DNA of 64,000 bases, taken from NCBI RefSeq assembly GCF_000149955.1, contig NC_030987.1, positions 2,199,236-2,263,235 of the forward strand, in the 5' to 3' direction. A program made the translations under genes and the position numbers. Position 1 is the stretch's first letter. Each line of letters begins with the position of its first letter. Under the pieces are notes generated by a model. It made no database searches. It was not told where the DNA came from and worked only from the letters and a program-made list of their open reading frames with translations. Positions 36,901-48,967 of this stretch are shown here, piece by piece. The DNA comes from Fusarium oxysporum f. sp. lycopersici 4287 (taxonomy: Eukaryota > Ascomycota > Sordariomycetes > Hypocreales > Nectriaceae).

Positions 36901-38911
36901 AGTTTGTGGAATAAACGAAACCCTTTGTCGCCCAAGCATGAATGGAACCCAGCACGGCACTCCATTTTGATAATGTTTTTTGCCTCATCCGTCAACTACC
37001 AAATGAATAGTCGGCTATGGCTTATTAGTGAAGTCTGGGGTCGTGTCCTCTGATCTGGCGGCTCAGCGATATTGGATGTCAAAACATTGACTTACAAGGC
37101 CTTCTATTCTCACCTATGCCAAAAATTTGAACTTCTTAAGCCTCTCAGAGGCTGACCCACCGTGATCTTACATTCCTACTTCTTTGCCTTAATGAGTTTC
37201 CCATTGACATATTCAGGGTCAAAGCCACGACACTGTATTTCCTCGAGACCCATGTTGAAGTGCGATCAGATTGGGGCAGTTGAACCGTGACGTTTGTGCA
37301 TTGCTCTAGGAGTTTGCCAACGCCTTCGGAAGCCAGCACGTGACGTAAGGAAATCGAGTGGTCGAAACTCTCTCAATCGATTAGATTTATATGAGCGAGG
37401 GTATGAAATACACTGATTGGCCCAGTTAATGCTGTCGATGTCAGTGATGGACCAGGACTACGAGTTAATGTGCTTCACTTATTAATTGACTCTAGTACTA
37501 GTTTCTTACTCTCTTTATCTCTGAAGCCTTAACACTGGACATTTGGTGATCAAGTATTAGATAAGCGGTTTTTTATGCATGACCTCGAGGCTACAGGTGG
37601 CCACTCAATAGAAACAGCTTACAAGATACCTTACCTTAGTAGGTATGGTTTAATACATTGATGTGGTACTCCATATGCGCAGAGATCAAGATCATTGCAG
37701 CCTCTTCCGAGATCTCATTTGTGGTAAATTGCCCGGACATCATAGTAGTTTGGAAGCCGTCCCTCTGAACAATCAGGCGTTCTCACACACCTCCTGTGGC
37801 AGCACGAACCACAACCACAACATCTTGTGAGATGGCTGAGCCAGATGACGGAAGCTGAGGCTCATCGTGCTAATTCATATTGCCCGGGGCGATATTGCTA
37901 GGCTAGTAGGTACTGGGCAAGTAACTAAATTATGCAAGACACGTCGACTTGCTTCATTGGACAAGGATACAAATGACCAATCATAGCTGAAGAAAGGATT
38001 ATGCTTAGCCAGTATCGAGGTCTGTGGGAGGAATGTTTCTGACGTTTGAGAATGAGGCATTGGAAAGATTCATACGTCATTCTTTTGGCTCAGGGCATTC
38101 ATAGATCGGAAGAACAGCTTCGAGGTGCGAATGCAGCCAAAGTACGATAGACTTAACTAATGGGGTCCATGCTTCCTTTATCTAAAAGGCGGAGATGTGT
38201 CCAATTAATAATTCATCAACCATTCTGATAGCATTGATCTTGGATATAGGGGACGTGCATGTTTAATTGGTGATTTTTATTCAGACCTGCCCCTCTATAT
38301 TAGCACCTGAGGTACCTGGACATTGGGAAACCTTCCCGTGATAGTACCCATCCTCCCGGCTAGCTGTTGACCCTGCATTGTCTATTTCAACCTTTCTTTC
38401 CTCCTGTTTTCTTGATTTCGTCTTCTCTCAACATCATCATGAATTGATGTCCATCATATTTACAATCCCGTCCGAAACAAGCGAAGCTAAGGTACTAAGC
38501 GGGCCTTTATCTTATCTGAAAACTTAATACCCATTCGTCAAGAAGTCCTGTTTGGATACCGCATTTGTCGAGGGGAACCCATGATCGCTATGCGACCTTG
38601 AACCTTCATTGATACTCACGCCCTATAACAAGTCTTACCTCTGAACATCTCGCCAAAATATATCGATATTCTGAAAGCCGCAGCATCGAACCTTTAATTA
38701 GAATCCAACTTCACTACGATTCGGGCGCCTCAACGTCCAACGTTCAACAAAATCGCCTCCATCCCTGGCATTGCAGCTCGAGTCAAGCAACCCCCTTATC
38801 ACGTCAACGAACCTTCTCAACTGTCGATCGACCAGCCCCTCGCGCGTCGTGATATAAGCAACTTATAACTATATACATATCCTTTCTGGAATACGATAGT
38901 TGGATATCTAC

Positions 38912-38926
38912 ATGGCCGACTTCTAG
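38912..38926 (+). promoter_or_regulatory. Short upstream ORF before avl9
   Basis: ATG plus three codons and TAG, ending 3 nt before the first in-frame ATG of avl9 (38930). Likely to affect initiation if transcribed. Confidence 0.45.
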
Positions 38927-38929
38927 CGC

Positions 38930-41285
38930 ATGACCTCGAGAGAAAAAGACCACACAATGAGCTCCGACGAATCTCCTCCTAGCGGTCTTGGCGCACCTGA
39001 GTCCCACGATGACCTCAAGCCCATACTCTCACCCATTCTACCCTCCTCCCCTGCGTCCTCTACCAAGGTCGATTTCATCCCGCTTGTTACTGTTGTCGGA
39101 TTCCATCATGCAAGGGGCCCAGAAGTCGAGAATTGGTTTGGAGCAGACGAGGGGAGTGATCCTGCGGCTGATTATGGCTGGTCTTTGCTACCTTTCATGG
39201 CCTTGAGTGACGGGGCGCATGCGTGAGTTGTTTATTGCGGTTTTGACACTTCTGAATGGTGCTGAGAAATCTGTGTAGATCCGAGGAGGACTTCTCATAC
39301 TTTACGCTGCTTCGCCCAAAGACGGAGACGAAACCCGCTACGTCACTGTTTGGAATTTCGTGCACCCGACAACTTGACTCGTCTCAGCTCATCAATCGCC
39401 CTGCCGATGTTACGCGATCCACTGTCCAGAAGGCTGTTGTGGTCATTGCCGATAGCCCTCAGTTCTTCGGCATGCTTCGTGAGCGTCTGAGTATTGTCAC
39501 GCAGGCTTGGTTTGCGCAGCGTGAGTTTACCGATGTTGAGATTCTCCGCAGATTCCAGGAGAGTCTGGCAGATGAGAAATCCAAAGGCATTCTCAATGAC
39601 CAGGTAGACCGAGACCAATATCTCGGTATGAGTCTTCGTGAACTGATACACGAATACAAATGGCAAACTTTGGTTTTGTTGAAGTGTTGCCTCCTCCAAC
39701 CGAAGGTAACACTGCTGGTTTTCCCCACTGTGACGAAGATTGCTGACAGGTATTTCCAGATGCTCTTCTTTGGGTCGAGATGTGACAGGTTGTGCATGAT
39801 GCAATTTTCTCTTTTGTCCTTGATACCCGGCCTCATTCGCAACCTGCAGGATAGTGCAGACCCAGAGTTGAACAGCTACGAGACAAGCCTATCAAAGCCT
39901 ACCAGTTTGCGAACTAGTGATCGCAACTCCCTCCTCTGCTACATGGGCCTACCACTCCAGATATTTGGCAAGGTTAGTCTCGTCACAACTCGATCCAAAC
40001 AGGAACTGATAGCAAATAGGGAAGCTTGTTTGGACCCTATACCCCTCTGCAACAACTTGATATTCTCGCCGACTTTGGCACAAAGTCCTATATTGTCGGC
40101 AGTACAAACTCACTTCTCCTGCAGCAGAAGGATCGCTACAGTGATATTCTCATCAATCTGGACGAGGACTCAGTTGTCATCAATTCTCCGTCACTCAGAA
40201 GCGCTTTGACTCTCACCGCTGCGGACCGGAGGTGGATAGACTATTTAACTCATGAGATCAACGAGACATGGGACGAAGCCAACCCTAGCAGGCCGAAGAC
40301 GTTGAAATACGTCGGAAGCGAGGAGTTTATCAGGCTCCAGTTCGAAGAGTACATTCTCGCTCTTATCTCCTCCGTCAAATACCACAACTATCTTAACGTG
40401 AACCCAAACAACCCCAAAGCCATCCTTCCAGAGGTTGAGGGTGATCCTGTCGCAGACTTTGGTTATGAGTGGGTGGAGGCTTGGAAGCGCACTGAGAACT
40501 ACCGCATGTGGAACGGAAACACTGATTCCCATTTGTTCGACATTGTCGACCCTCGACACCCTTGTGCAGGAGGCTTGAACATCGAGGATGTACAGCGTCG
40601 CATCGCAGAGCAAGTGAAAGAACTGCATCTGGACGAGCGTTTTGCGCAGGGCAAAGAAGTCCTCGGTCGGAATCTTGCCGCTGGTCGCGAAAAGGCATCC
40701 TTTGTTCTTAATAAATTGTATGCTGACATGGAAGCTTTGCGTGAAGCACAACGGCGCCGCGCTGAAGAAGCTCGCGCAGCATCGCCGCTGAACGGTTCTA
40801 GTCAGCCGGCCGGACAAGACCCTTCAAAAGCCGGACAGCAAGGACAATCAGCTGGTGCGCGTGCCGGTGCTTACATCGGGAGTTGGGCAGCTTGGGCTGG
40901 TGAGAAGCGCCGAACAAGTGGATGGGGTGCTGGCTGGGGTCGCAAACCAGCCCCCAAGGCTGACAAGTCAATGGACGACTCGAGTTCAAGCAGTCCCATC
41001 GACAAAGACTACCAGATGATCAGCGCTCCCGTATCTCGAGGTGGCAGTTCCGATGATGCAACTGCACGACCAGGGAGAGGAGCAAGCTTCAGCGAGAGTA
41101 TCCTCTCGGGAGTCAGCGAGCCAGGCAGCCGGCCGACCTCGGGGATCAACAAGCCTCTTCCAGGTCCACCAGTGCCCGAAAAGAAGGACGATGGGTTTCA
41201 GACCGAGGGAGTTGTTGGTTCGAAAGATAAACTGCCAAGCGCAGGCCCTCCTCGCAACGAGAACGGTGTAACGACTAAAGAATGA
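38930..41285 (+). CDS. avl9: AVL9-family late secretory pathway protein
   Basis: Yeast Avl9 acts in exocytic transport from the Golgi and has a DENN-like fold. Exons 38930-39222, 39279-39705, 39760-39972 and 40020-41285 give up to 732 residues. Family hallmarks: N-terminal VTVVGFHHARGPEVE, LPFMALSDGAH, FSYFTL, SLFGISCTRQL, then KMLFFGSRCDRLCMMQFSLLSLIPGL across the third junction, and GSLFGPYTPLQQLD at the fourth exon. The last ~170 residues are Gly/Ser/Pro-rich and probably disordered. The intron 39706-39759 is 54 bp and has no in-frame stop, but family alignment favours its removal. Start is uncertain: ATG 38957 has a better fungal context (CACA before ATG) than 38930. Divergent from gna-3, convergent with cullin-1. 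Confidence 0.92.
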
Positions 41286-41974
41286 TAAGTTAACAAAGAA
41301 AGCCCAGAAAACAGGGAATATGGACGGCCGCTTCATGAATATAAAGGTAATCAAAGCGGGCGATTTTGGCCGCATTATGTATATATATATCACCCATTGT
41401 GTCTTGATATAGTTTGTAATTAATATTGAACGAGCCATGCAATATTACAGTATAGAAAGATCGAAATGGCTAATAGTTTCACTTTAAATAAGTCCTTTAC
41501 ATGCACTGTTTTTATAACTTGTCCGCTGAGACCTTTTTTATTTCTTTCAGCAGTCCATTTCTACAGAGCCCTTTTTGCAGCCAGTCCCTGATCCCAAGCC
41601 AACTGATTCTTCCTTTGCAAACAACTTTCTCCCCGCCCAAGGTACCAAATCATCAAGACCCAAAACATAGAGAATAAATAAGTGAATGAACACGTAGAAA
41701 GAAACTTAGGGAGGGTCGAGGGAGAGGTAGCCACATGCTCAAATTGCTGATCATCTATTGTTTACCAAGCCCCATTTCTCATCATGTCTGCCCGTCAGAC
41801 TCTCTTACCACGCCGAAGGAATTAAGAAAGTAGAGACGCTCATAACCGCCGAAAGCCCCGGATATCTATGCCCCCGGGAAATACATAATAAATCGGGCTT
41901 GATAATCGCGATATGCGGAGGCTGGGATGAAGCTCTCCGACTTGACCTCGAACCAATACCACTTAGCTAAAGGT
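41286..41974. other. Convergent spacer between avl9 and cullin-1
   Basis: AT-rich 3' regions of two convergent genes, including an ATATATAT run near 41380. A 70-codon open frame at 41758-41970 is not supported. Nothing else seen. Confidence 0.55.
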
Positions 41975-44490
41975 TTAAGCTAGGTAACCTAGCTCGTCGT
42001 CTTCCAAACGCTCCAGATACTCCTTGTCTAGTAGGATTTCAATGCATTTCTTGATATCGCCGACTTTTGGAACAAATCGCGAGCGGATTTGGTTGATGGT
42101 CTCGCTTACGAGCTGGGTGTGTTTCATCTTCTTACGAGCCTTCATGATTCGGACGATGGCAGACTATGTTGTAGTTAGTATGGATCCTGACAAATAAAGA
42201 GATATACATACTTGGAGGACCAGTTTTCGGTCTTCCTCAATTGTCTTGTTTGTCTCGGCCTCCTCCTGCTTGGCCTCCTTCACACCACCGAGGTTCAAGT
42301 TCACCCTGATCTTTTTGCTCTTGAAGTCGTAGTTTAATTTGAAGGATTTACCGGCTCCTGGCTTCTCACCGGCCGCGCCAGACATGATGAGTACCTTGGC
42401 CTTCAGAATAACAGCGAGGGCCTGGTCCAAAACTTCCTTGCTCAGTTGAGTGGCACTGAGCATATCCTCGTAGCTGTAAGTGTCCTTCTCGTGAAAAGGA
42501 GGAGGAATGGGCCATCTGGTAAATCGAGATCTGGAAGGTGGCGGAGTCTTGCTGGCCTTGCAATAGCCAGCTTTGATCTCGCCCTTGCAAAGATGCCACA
42601 ACCACGTGAGCTTACGCCCGTCATGCTTATGCTTGTAAAAGCGGATAAAGCGCTCGATCTCGGCCGCAATCTCGGGAGGCGGGTTGAAGTCAGTGCTCGG
42701 TGCCGTCAATGGCCAGAATCCAGTTCCCAGAATCGAGAAAGTTGAATCAACGGCCTTGGTGTATTCGACGCCTTCAAGATGCTCGCGGAAATCTTTATTC
42801 AAGTCCTTAGAAATTTGCATATCCTGGAACATACGCTGAAGTTTGTTCGTGTATTCGAAACCGCACGCCTCTTTTAGTTTGCTGATCATGCTAGTCTCAG
42901 CGTCATCTGAAGAGGAGTTGCTATGCACCAAACGCCGGGCTAGCATCCGCGAATAGAACTTCTGGAAGACATCCTTGTCCTCAATGTACTTAAAAACTGT
43001 CATGATCTGACTCAAAGTACGTTCCAATTCTGCCTCTTCAATACTGGTGCTGCTCTTCCTGAGCAGGACATCAGTGTATTTAGCTAGAAGTTCAGGCGAT
43101 TTGTTGGATCCAGCCTTGCAAACTTCGTTCCGATTGACAAACTCCCTGCAGGCGTTATCAAGAGAACGTGTAAACTCTGGCTCATCATTGAAAGCTCTCT
43201 TCACAAGGCCTTGGTACTGGGTGTGAATTTCGAGCAGAGCGTCGACGTAAACCTTTGGTTCAAGCTTATCGCCCTCTGACGATTGGACCTTCTGCACAGC
43301 AGCGAGACCGGCCTTTCTCACGTGTGTCTCAAAACGGGCTCTAAGCGGTTCGAGGCCGTCGGGGATTCTCGAAAGAAGGTTGTACATTCGTGCCATATCC
43401 TCTTCACGGTCGTTATCCAGAAGCACCTGGAACTCTTCCCGAAGAAGACTGGAGTGATCGGCGATAAGAGCTTGATTGCAAGTCTTCTTAAGAGGAATGG
43501 CGATGTCTTGATGCAGGTACATGCGAACGCGCTCCTCTTCCTCAGACAGGCGAGCCTCCGCCTTCTTCATGTATTCCACGACGCTGTTCTCGGCAACAAA
43601 TTGCTTAGACTCTGCCACGTAAAACTCTTTGGTAGCAGTGAGGAAAGGACGCTCGAAATGATAGCGGTAGACATCAAGGGTTGACTTGGAGGGGTCTGCT
43701 TCATCCAGTCCCAGAGAGACAAAGGAATCCACGACTTGCTTGATTTGGCCGTGTTCGATGGTCTCGCCGTTCCTTTGCTTCTCCACAAGCTTAAGCACCG
43801 CATCCATAACCTTATCACTGACCTTTTCGAATAGCTCCTTCCTCCATTGCACAAGATGCAGTGTGTAGACATCGTAGATATTCTTCTTCCCTTCATCAAT
43901 TTCTCGCTTGACCCAATGTCTATTGAGATAGCGGAAGAGATGGTGGATATATTTGGCGGCAACTGTGTAACGCCCCCATTCTTTGATATAGAAAGCGAGC
44001 AGCGCCTCGTCGGTGTGGGCCTTGCTTTCATTCACAAGGCTATCGAGATGATGCTGGAGGTAATCAATGAGCTTGTTGTAGAGTTCTTCCCCTAGCAGAT
44101 GTGCTATTGAGCAGTTAGCTTGACAGGCCGTAAATACATGTCTAGGAATGGCTTACCGCCTCTGTGGTTACTGTGCATAGCAGGACCAGTCATGCCAACT
44201 GCTTTTTGGGATGTACAGAAATTATGGACAGCGCTGTGACAAGTCAGTAGACGCTTCTGATATACTAGTTTTGGTAAAGGTGACTAACGTGTAGACGCCC
44301 ATGTACATTTGCATGTCGATACCCTGCTCGAGATCGTTCATGACGCGTGAGATACCAGCTTGTAGATAGGTCCATCTGTTCGAGTCAGTCTTGATAGTCT
44401 AAACATGCACAAGGCTACTCACGTTGCCCCAATATCCTCTCTGTTAGGTATCGGGGGCATTTGACTCGGGGCACCCATCTTTGCGGTCAT
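41975..44490 (-). CDS. cul1: Cullin-1, scaffold of SCF ubiquitin ligases
   Basis: Scaffold linking Skp1/F-box substrate receptors to Rbx1-E2. Five exons on the minus strand: 44490-44423, 44375-44289, 44233-44157, 44103-42212 and 42163-41975, totalling 2,313 nt and 770 residues, the normal length for cullin-1. Seen: N-terminal repeats ([34 protein letters not shown]), the cullin-homology region ([41 protein letters not shown]), and the winged-helix tail with the neddylation motif IVRIMKARK (Lys near 716) ending ELGYLA as in Cul1 orthologues. Introns of 47-55 bp, all GT-AG. The start is the first Met of exon 1; a second Met lies four codons in. Cul1 rather than Cul3/Cul4 from the C-terminal tail. 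Confidence 0.95.
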
Positions 44491-45592
44491 GGTGGGCTAA
44501 AAAGCGAAGATGGATGGCGGTTCAACGGAGGTGCTGGTGATGGAGGCGGGGTCAGTCTCGAGGGGTTCGACGCGATGTCGTCAGAGTCGATAAAGGTCGA
44601 TTTGCTCAGAAGGAGTAAAACGTATAGAGCTGTAACCGAAGCGCAATTATGCGACACGATGATGAATATGACGATTAGGTCCGACGCTCGAGGGGATGTT
44701 GTCGAGGCTGATGTTGAGCTACCCAGGCACGACTGAGAGCAAGGTCGAGCCTAGAGGCGGTTTCGGATGGACAGTAATAGTTGGTAAGTCGGGTTTGTGC
44801 TTTTTGTGGCAAGGCAAAATGCAGTCCGTAAACTTAAATCATCCTAGACATATGAGTCATCAGAGGGAAAGAGTGAGAGAGAAAAGAAAAAAGAGAAACA
44901 CCCATAAAGTGATTCTTGACAGTCAAATAAATGCATAGGACGGGAGAGGATCAGGCAGTCAATGTCAGACCGCAGTAGCTGGACTGAATATGACAAGGCG
45001 TTGGCTGAGGCAAGGCCAGGCCACAACAGGAGGAGCAACTTGCTGTAAGGGGCTTAGTGTCGGGATCTGCCGCTACATACCGCCCTAGGCTGATGGCCGG
45101 GTTGTCTCCGATAAACAGGGGTGGAGTAGGTACTGTGGAAGCCTCCCAAGTGAAGCATGAAGTAATTGTGGATAGAGCTACCCTGGTAATATACCTTCTT
45201 CCTGCAGCGCCATACACATGAGCGTGCACTACTAACTGAGTGATAAATACTACGGGACACAATTCACAGGCAGTGATTGGTACCAGTTCGATAAACAGAG
45301 CCATTTTTGCACGTTCCAGCAACAGACACAGAATTAAGCTTTGTTCTTTTGGCTCATTCCCCAACCCAAGGTTGTTCCTGAATATAAGAAACATGCATGT
45401 TTAGCACGTGTAATAGGTTGTCTGTAATACTAATAAAGAGAAAGGAGAGCAGCAATGAACGCTAAGCACGGTCTACCGTGATATCAATGTTCCATATATT
45501 CCAACCGGCCCGCCATAAGCACTCCCTGCTCAAAGGGGTATCCTAAATTTCCAAATCGAGTCCGTTGCTCCAGTCATCCCTCACTTCCCTTT
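44491..45592. promoter_or_regulatory. Intergenic region upstream of cullin-1
   Basis: 1.1 kb holding the cullin-1 promoter and the 3' end of the SRF1-like gene. The largest open frame (44951-45394 minus) reads a hydrophobic, Cys-rich stretch with no start context or homology I recognise; not called. Confidence 0.5.
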
Positions 45593-46779
45593 CTAACCAT
45601 GCAGCCCATCATCTTCACCTCCTCCCAGGCGTTCCACTGTGCGGAATATGTTGACTGCAAAGTTCATCGTCCAAGCAATCAGTCCCATGAGCATGAATGC
45701 TGCCAGCGCCTTAGACAAGCTCCTCACTGCTGTATCGGACAAGTTATGATAGACAAGGCTCTCGAACGCAAGTGCTGTGCTTGCCGACTTGAAGATGATG
45801 AAAAAGAGGTCTAGCAAAATGAGAGAGATCTTGGAGACAACAGATCTTAACCCCAAAGGCTTGCCTGTGTACTCATCCCAGATCATATAACCAATGTATG
45901 GAATAGCCACGCAGTCTACGGCCACGGCAACTATGGATTGTGTCTCCTCAGCTGAATCTGTGCTATCAACGTCTTCAAGCAGGTGGATCCGCGCCGCAAT
46001 AGCAAGGGCAATGATAGAAGTGACCATGACGCTCAGTCTAAACATCAGAGGAGCGAGAGAGTGCCGAATAGCTATATTCCATAAACGTTTGTACGGAGCT
46101 AGCGTCCTCTTCTTCCGTGAGACCCTGGCTTCTTGTGCATCGTAAGGGTGGCGGGCTGGTGTGTTGAAATTTGGTTGTAGGTCGTTTAGAGCCTCAACAT
46201 CCACCACTTTCGAGTCCTCATTAGTCATGCGACCCCACGACGAAGATTGGACAAAGTCTTGCCATGCTATGTTCGGCTGCGAGGTTAATGCTGGTTTATG
46301 TCCTGGCACAATGACGGGTTCTGCGGATCTCAGATGGTCCCATTTCCTGCCACGCATCGAGGCGCGGCCGTAGCGCATAAAATGGGGGATCTTGCCTCTC
46401 GTTTCCTGGCCTTGGCCAGCAAGAGGATCTTGCGGATCGACGAAGCCATCTTTAGAGATTCGTCTTTTGGGGTCACTTGGTGACGAGTTATGTTGTGGTG
46501 GGACAGCGCGAGTGGGAGGCCGGAGTAGCCGCAGTTGGTCGTCGCTTACTGAGCCATGTTTGTCGTCCCATGAATCAATCCAGGCTATTACTTGGGTTAG
46601 CTGAGAAGTCAAGCGATGGAGTTCTAAAATCGCTTACGTGGGAGGGATCGAGGGGGGCGTAGACGGGCAGACCTGCCCGCGACGGAGCTGCTCAAAGTAC
46701 GACCTGAATCATAGGTCCGTGGGGAGTCGTGATAGGTGCCAGTGCCAGTGCCAGTTCGTGGAGGAGAGGGAGAAGTCAT
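45593..46779 (-). CDS. SRF1-like four-TM protein, putative regulator of phospholipase D
   Basis: Exons 46779-46638 and 46584-45593 on the minus strand, 377 residues. The intron (GTAAGC donor, GCTAAC branch) most likely ends at the AATAG before 46584; an acceptor 6 nt earlier keeps frame too. The N-terminal ~200 residues are polar and probably disordered, starting with a Thr-Gly repeat encoded by three GTGCCA units. Four hydrophobic helices follow (about residues 230-360): LMFRLSVMVTSIIALAIAA, SIVAVAVDCVAIPYIGYMIW, ISLILLDLFFIIFKSAS and AAFMLMGLIAWTMNFAV. The layout (soluble N-terminal half with W..FV.SS, four C-terminal TM) resembles fungal proteins annotated as SRF1, which in yeast regulates phospholipase D (Spo14). 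Family label is moderate, gene model good. Confidence 0.75.
46736..46753. repeat. (GTGCCA)x3 coding hexamer repeat
   Basis: Three perfect copies within the first exon of the SRF1-like gene, coding alternating Thr-Gly on the minus strand. In-frame units can vary between strains without frameshift. Confidence 0.75.
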
Positions 46780-48613
46780 GACGTGAAATCAGCGGCGGCG
46801 GCGACGAAGCCAACGATCGCAATATTTATGTCTTCAGCCGGATATTGAAGCCGGCGAGGGCGATCGCAAAGCGTACCCAGGACAAACTGGCATGGCAGTC
46901 GATTTGTTAAAGCGCGGCTGAGCCGGCGACACGTGGGTTGAGTTGAGAGCCGAGCCTATTGTGTTTTACAGAAGAAAACCATACAATAGAAGGTACTAAT
47001 TAGGAAAATCGGATTCGTGACCGTCAACGGTTGGAGTTCAAGAAATGTAATGAAGACAAAAACGCACACGACACACAGCAAAAAATCACAATAGTTGGAA
47101 CGGAAGGTAACGAAATAGACTGGGAAATTAGAGATTGGAGATCCCCGTCCTTAGGCTTTTGACGGGCGTTTCGACGCGCCCATGGTCTGGTCTGTGCAGG
47201 CTGGGTCAGGACCCCCAAGGCGTCATCCATTGACCGTTAGTGGGTGAGATTACCTGCTGAGCTCTGGAAGCGCTAGAGCGTCATAGGCCGCCAAGGCGCT
47301 TCCAGGTCGTTTGCATTCATTGTTTCTTGCTTTGTTCCTCATGGATGCATGCATTTCTGTGTAATGAAATCATCGAGGCCAAACGGTCCATCGCTCTCGG
47401 CCAGTATACTCTATAATTTAGAGGGTTCATTGCAGCCTAGGTTTTGTTTCCTCATTTTCTATTGTCCGTATTAAGCATTGTAAGCATTGTCTCTCATCCT
47501 CGCACGATACCCCTGCCAACCTATCAACCCCAGTCGTGCCCAGAAAGCCTAGTTCTCGTTGCATGCCTTCTGGCTGCCTCCTTGCAGCAACGCAGATCCT
47601 TGGTTGACAGGCTCCAGGCACGGAGCAACAGGGTCTCTGTGCCCAGACTTGATTTTGATACGGATACGCGAATAAATCTCGAGGTTTTGGTCAATGGATA
47701 TCACGCGACACAATCCCATGTTCCGCAATCACGCGAACCAGATATATAAGTACCCATCGTATCAACAAGTTTTCAAACTTTCGAAGGAAACTTGTGTCCA
47801 TGACATCAGATCAGATTTCATCAAAAAGCATGCAGAGAAGATAAACTTCACTTGCCGCTTGTCACCATCTTCAATTCTCCGATCGTCCCTCAGCCTTGAT
47901 TTAACCCCACAGGTGTTAGGTCCAAGCTAACGTATTCTGCTACCACCAAATTGAGCGGGCTATTTTGGGATATCTCATGCACTTGATCCCAGAGCTTCCT
48001 CACTACTATATTTGACTTACACAAATAGTAGCTCTGGCCTATACTTTCTGGACTTCATGGGGGTTATCTCTATTGTAGCGAGCTTATTTTTCTAGGTACC
48101 TTGCCTTGCATTACCTAGAGGTGTGTGTTTCTCCGCAAGATAGAAATGTAGCCAATCAGATCTTAGAAAAACCATCTTAGCAGGTGTTTATCCCGACTTC
48201 ACTGCCATTCCACAACTACTTTCTCAACCAAGTGGAACATCCTGGCTATCTGGTAAACTGATGCAGTATGACGAGTAGCTAATTATGATTTTTCGTCCCC
48301 CCTGCCATTTCTGATTTATGGCTCTTGGGTAGGCATAGCTAAGGTATGTTTCAACAAAGGTTGTCCTCTAGGGCCTGGGATTCGAGGAGGGATATCATCC
48401 TTCAGTGACAGTTACTCCCGTTCTCCAAGAACCGCACTCTTCTATCAATCCGTTTCAATGGTTTCCCCATGTTTTGTAGGATCACAGCGGAGTTCATATC
48501 AGACAGAACCCATGGGAGCCGCCCTGTGTGCCATTCAAGCATCCAGGTGCGTACCAAGGGAGCTACCACGCTCAATATACAGGTTTGAGGTCATTCAGCT
48601 CATTCTTTGCCGG
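46780..48613. other. Intergenic region of 1.8 kb
   Basis: Left part is the promoter of the SRF1-like gene; the rest shows short random open frames (such as 47444-47749). No repeat or RNA gene recognised. Confidence 0.5.
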
Positions 48614-48967
48614 TCATCGTCCAGTCTCCTTGTCGCTCTTGTGAAATCCCAACCACTCGCCCAGCATACCTCCCGGCTTCGGCAGTGGGCATTCCCTCCT
48701 TGCTCTATCTTGTGCGTTCTCTGCCTCGTCGCTCGCCACATCGTTAAATTGTACAATCCCATCCTCGACTTTGGGATTGGCATCCTTCCTCTTCCATCTC
48801 ATTCGTCGGCCATTCTCGTCAACCATAACATCTCCATCGGCGAAGCGGGCCCGGGGTACGGGGCAAGGAAGCAAATGCGGAATCGTGACGACTAGAAAGC
48901 ATGCGGCGACTGTCGTTGCGAAGAGCGACGATGTCATTCGAGATTTCGGGTGAAGGAGTGGTGGCAT
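48614..48967 (-). CDS. Small single-TM hypothetical protein
   Basis: Single-exon frame of 117 residues on the minus strand. A hydrophobic segment (about residues 13-31, LFATTVAACFLVVTIPHLLPC) near the N terminus looks like a signal anchor or mitochondrial inner-membrane helix. A compact charged region follows (DENGRRMRWKRKD) and the end is GEWLGFHKSDKETGR. Composition and a sharp TM/soluble division make this strand more protein-like than the overlapping plus-strand frame. I do not recognise the family; size and layout recall small assembly factors of mitochondrial complexes, but that is only a resemblance. Start could be Met1 (48967) or Met11 (48937). Divergently arranged with the phosphatase gene, sharing a 577-bp promoter region. 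Confidence 0.6.
   Translation of the reverse strand: MPPLLHPKSRMTSSLFATTVAACFLVVTIPHLLPCPVPRARFADGDVMVDENGRRMRWKRKDANPKVEDGIVQFNDVASDEAENAQDRARRECPLPKPGGMLGEWLGFHKSDKETGR

Larger units (their letters stand above)
32799..38929. promoter_or_regulatory. 6.1-kb gene-free region between divergent gna-3 and avl9
   Basis: Upstream region of both flanking genes and the longest stretch without a gene here. The first ~800 bp have a strong purine/pyrimidine strand bias (C/T-rich on the gna-3 strand), as expected of a promoter or long 5' leader. A short ACTGA repeat lies at 33911. Open frames up to 213 codons (32897-33538 minus) are Ser/Pro-rich by-products of that bias. A 163-codon frame at 35635-36126 has no recognisable features. 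No tRNA, rRNA or transposon found. Confidence 0.5.

Noticed and set aside
44951..45394. 147-codon minus-strand frame between cullin-1 and the SRF1-like gene
   Set aside because: Cys/hydrophobic-rich random reading, overlapping alternatives open, no recognised domain.
48458..48895. 145-codon plus-strand frame overlapping the small TM protein
   Set aside because: The opposite strand has the clearer TM/soluble layout; this frame reads as its shadow.
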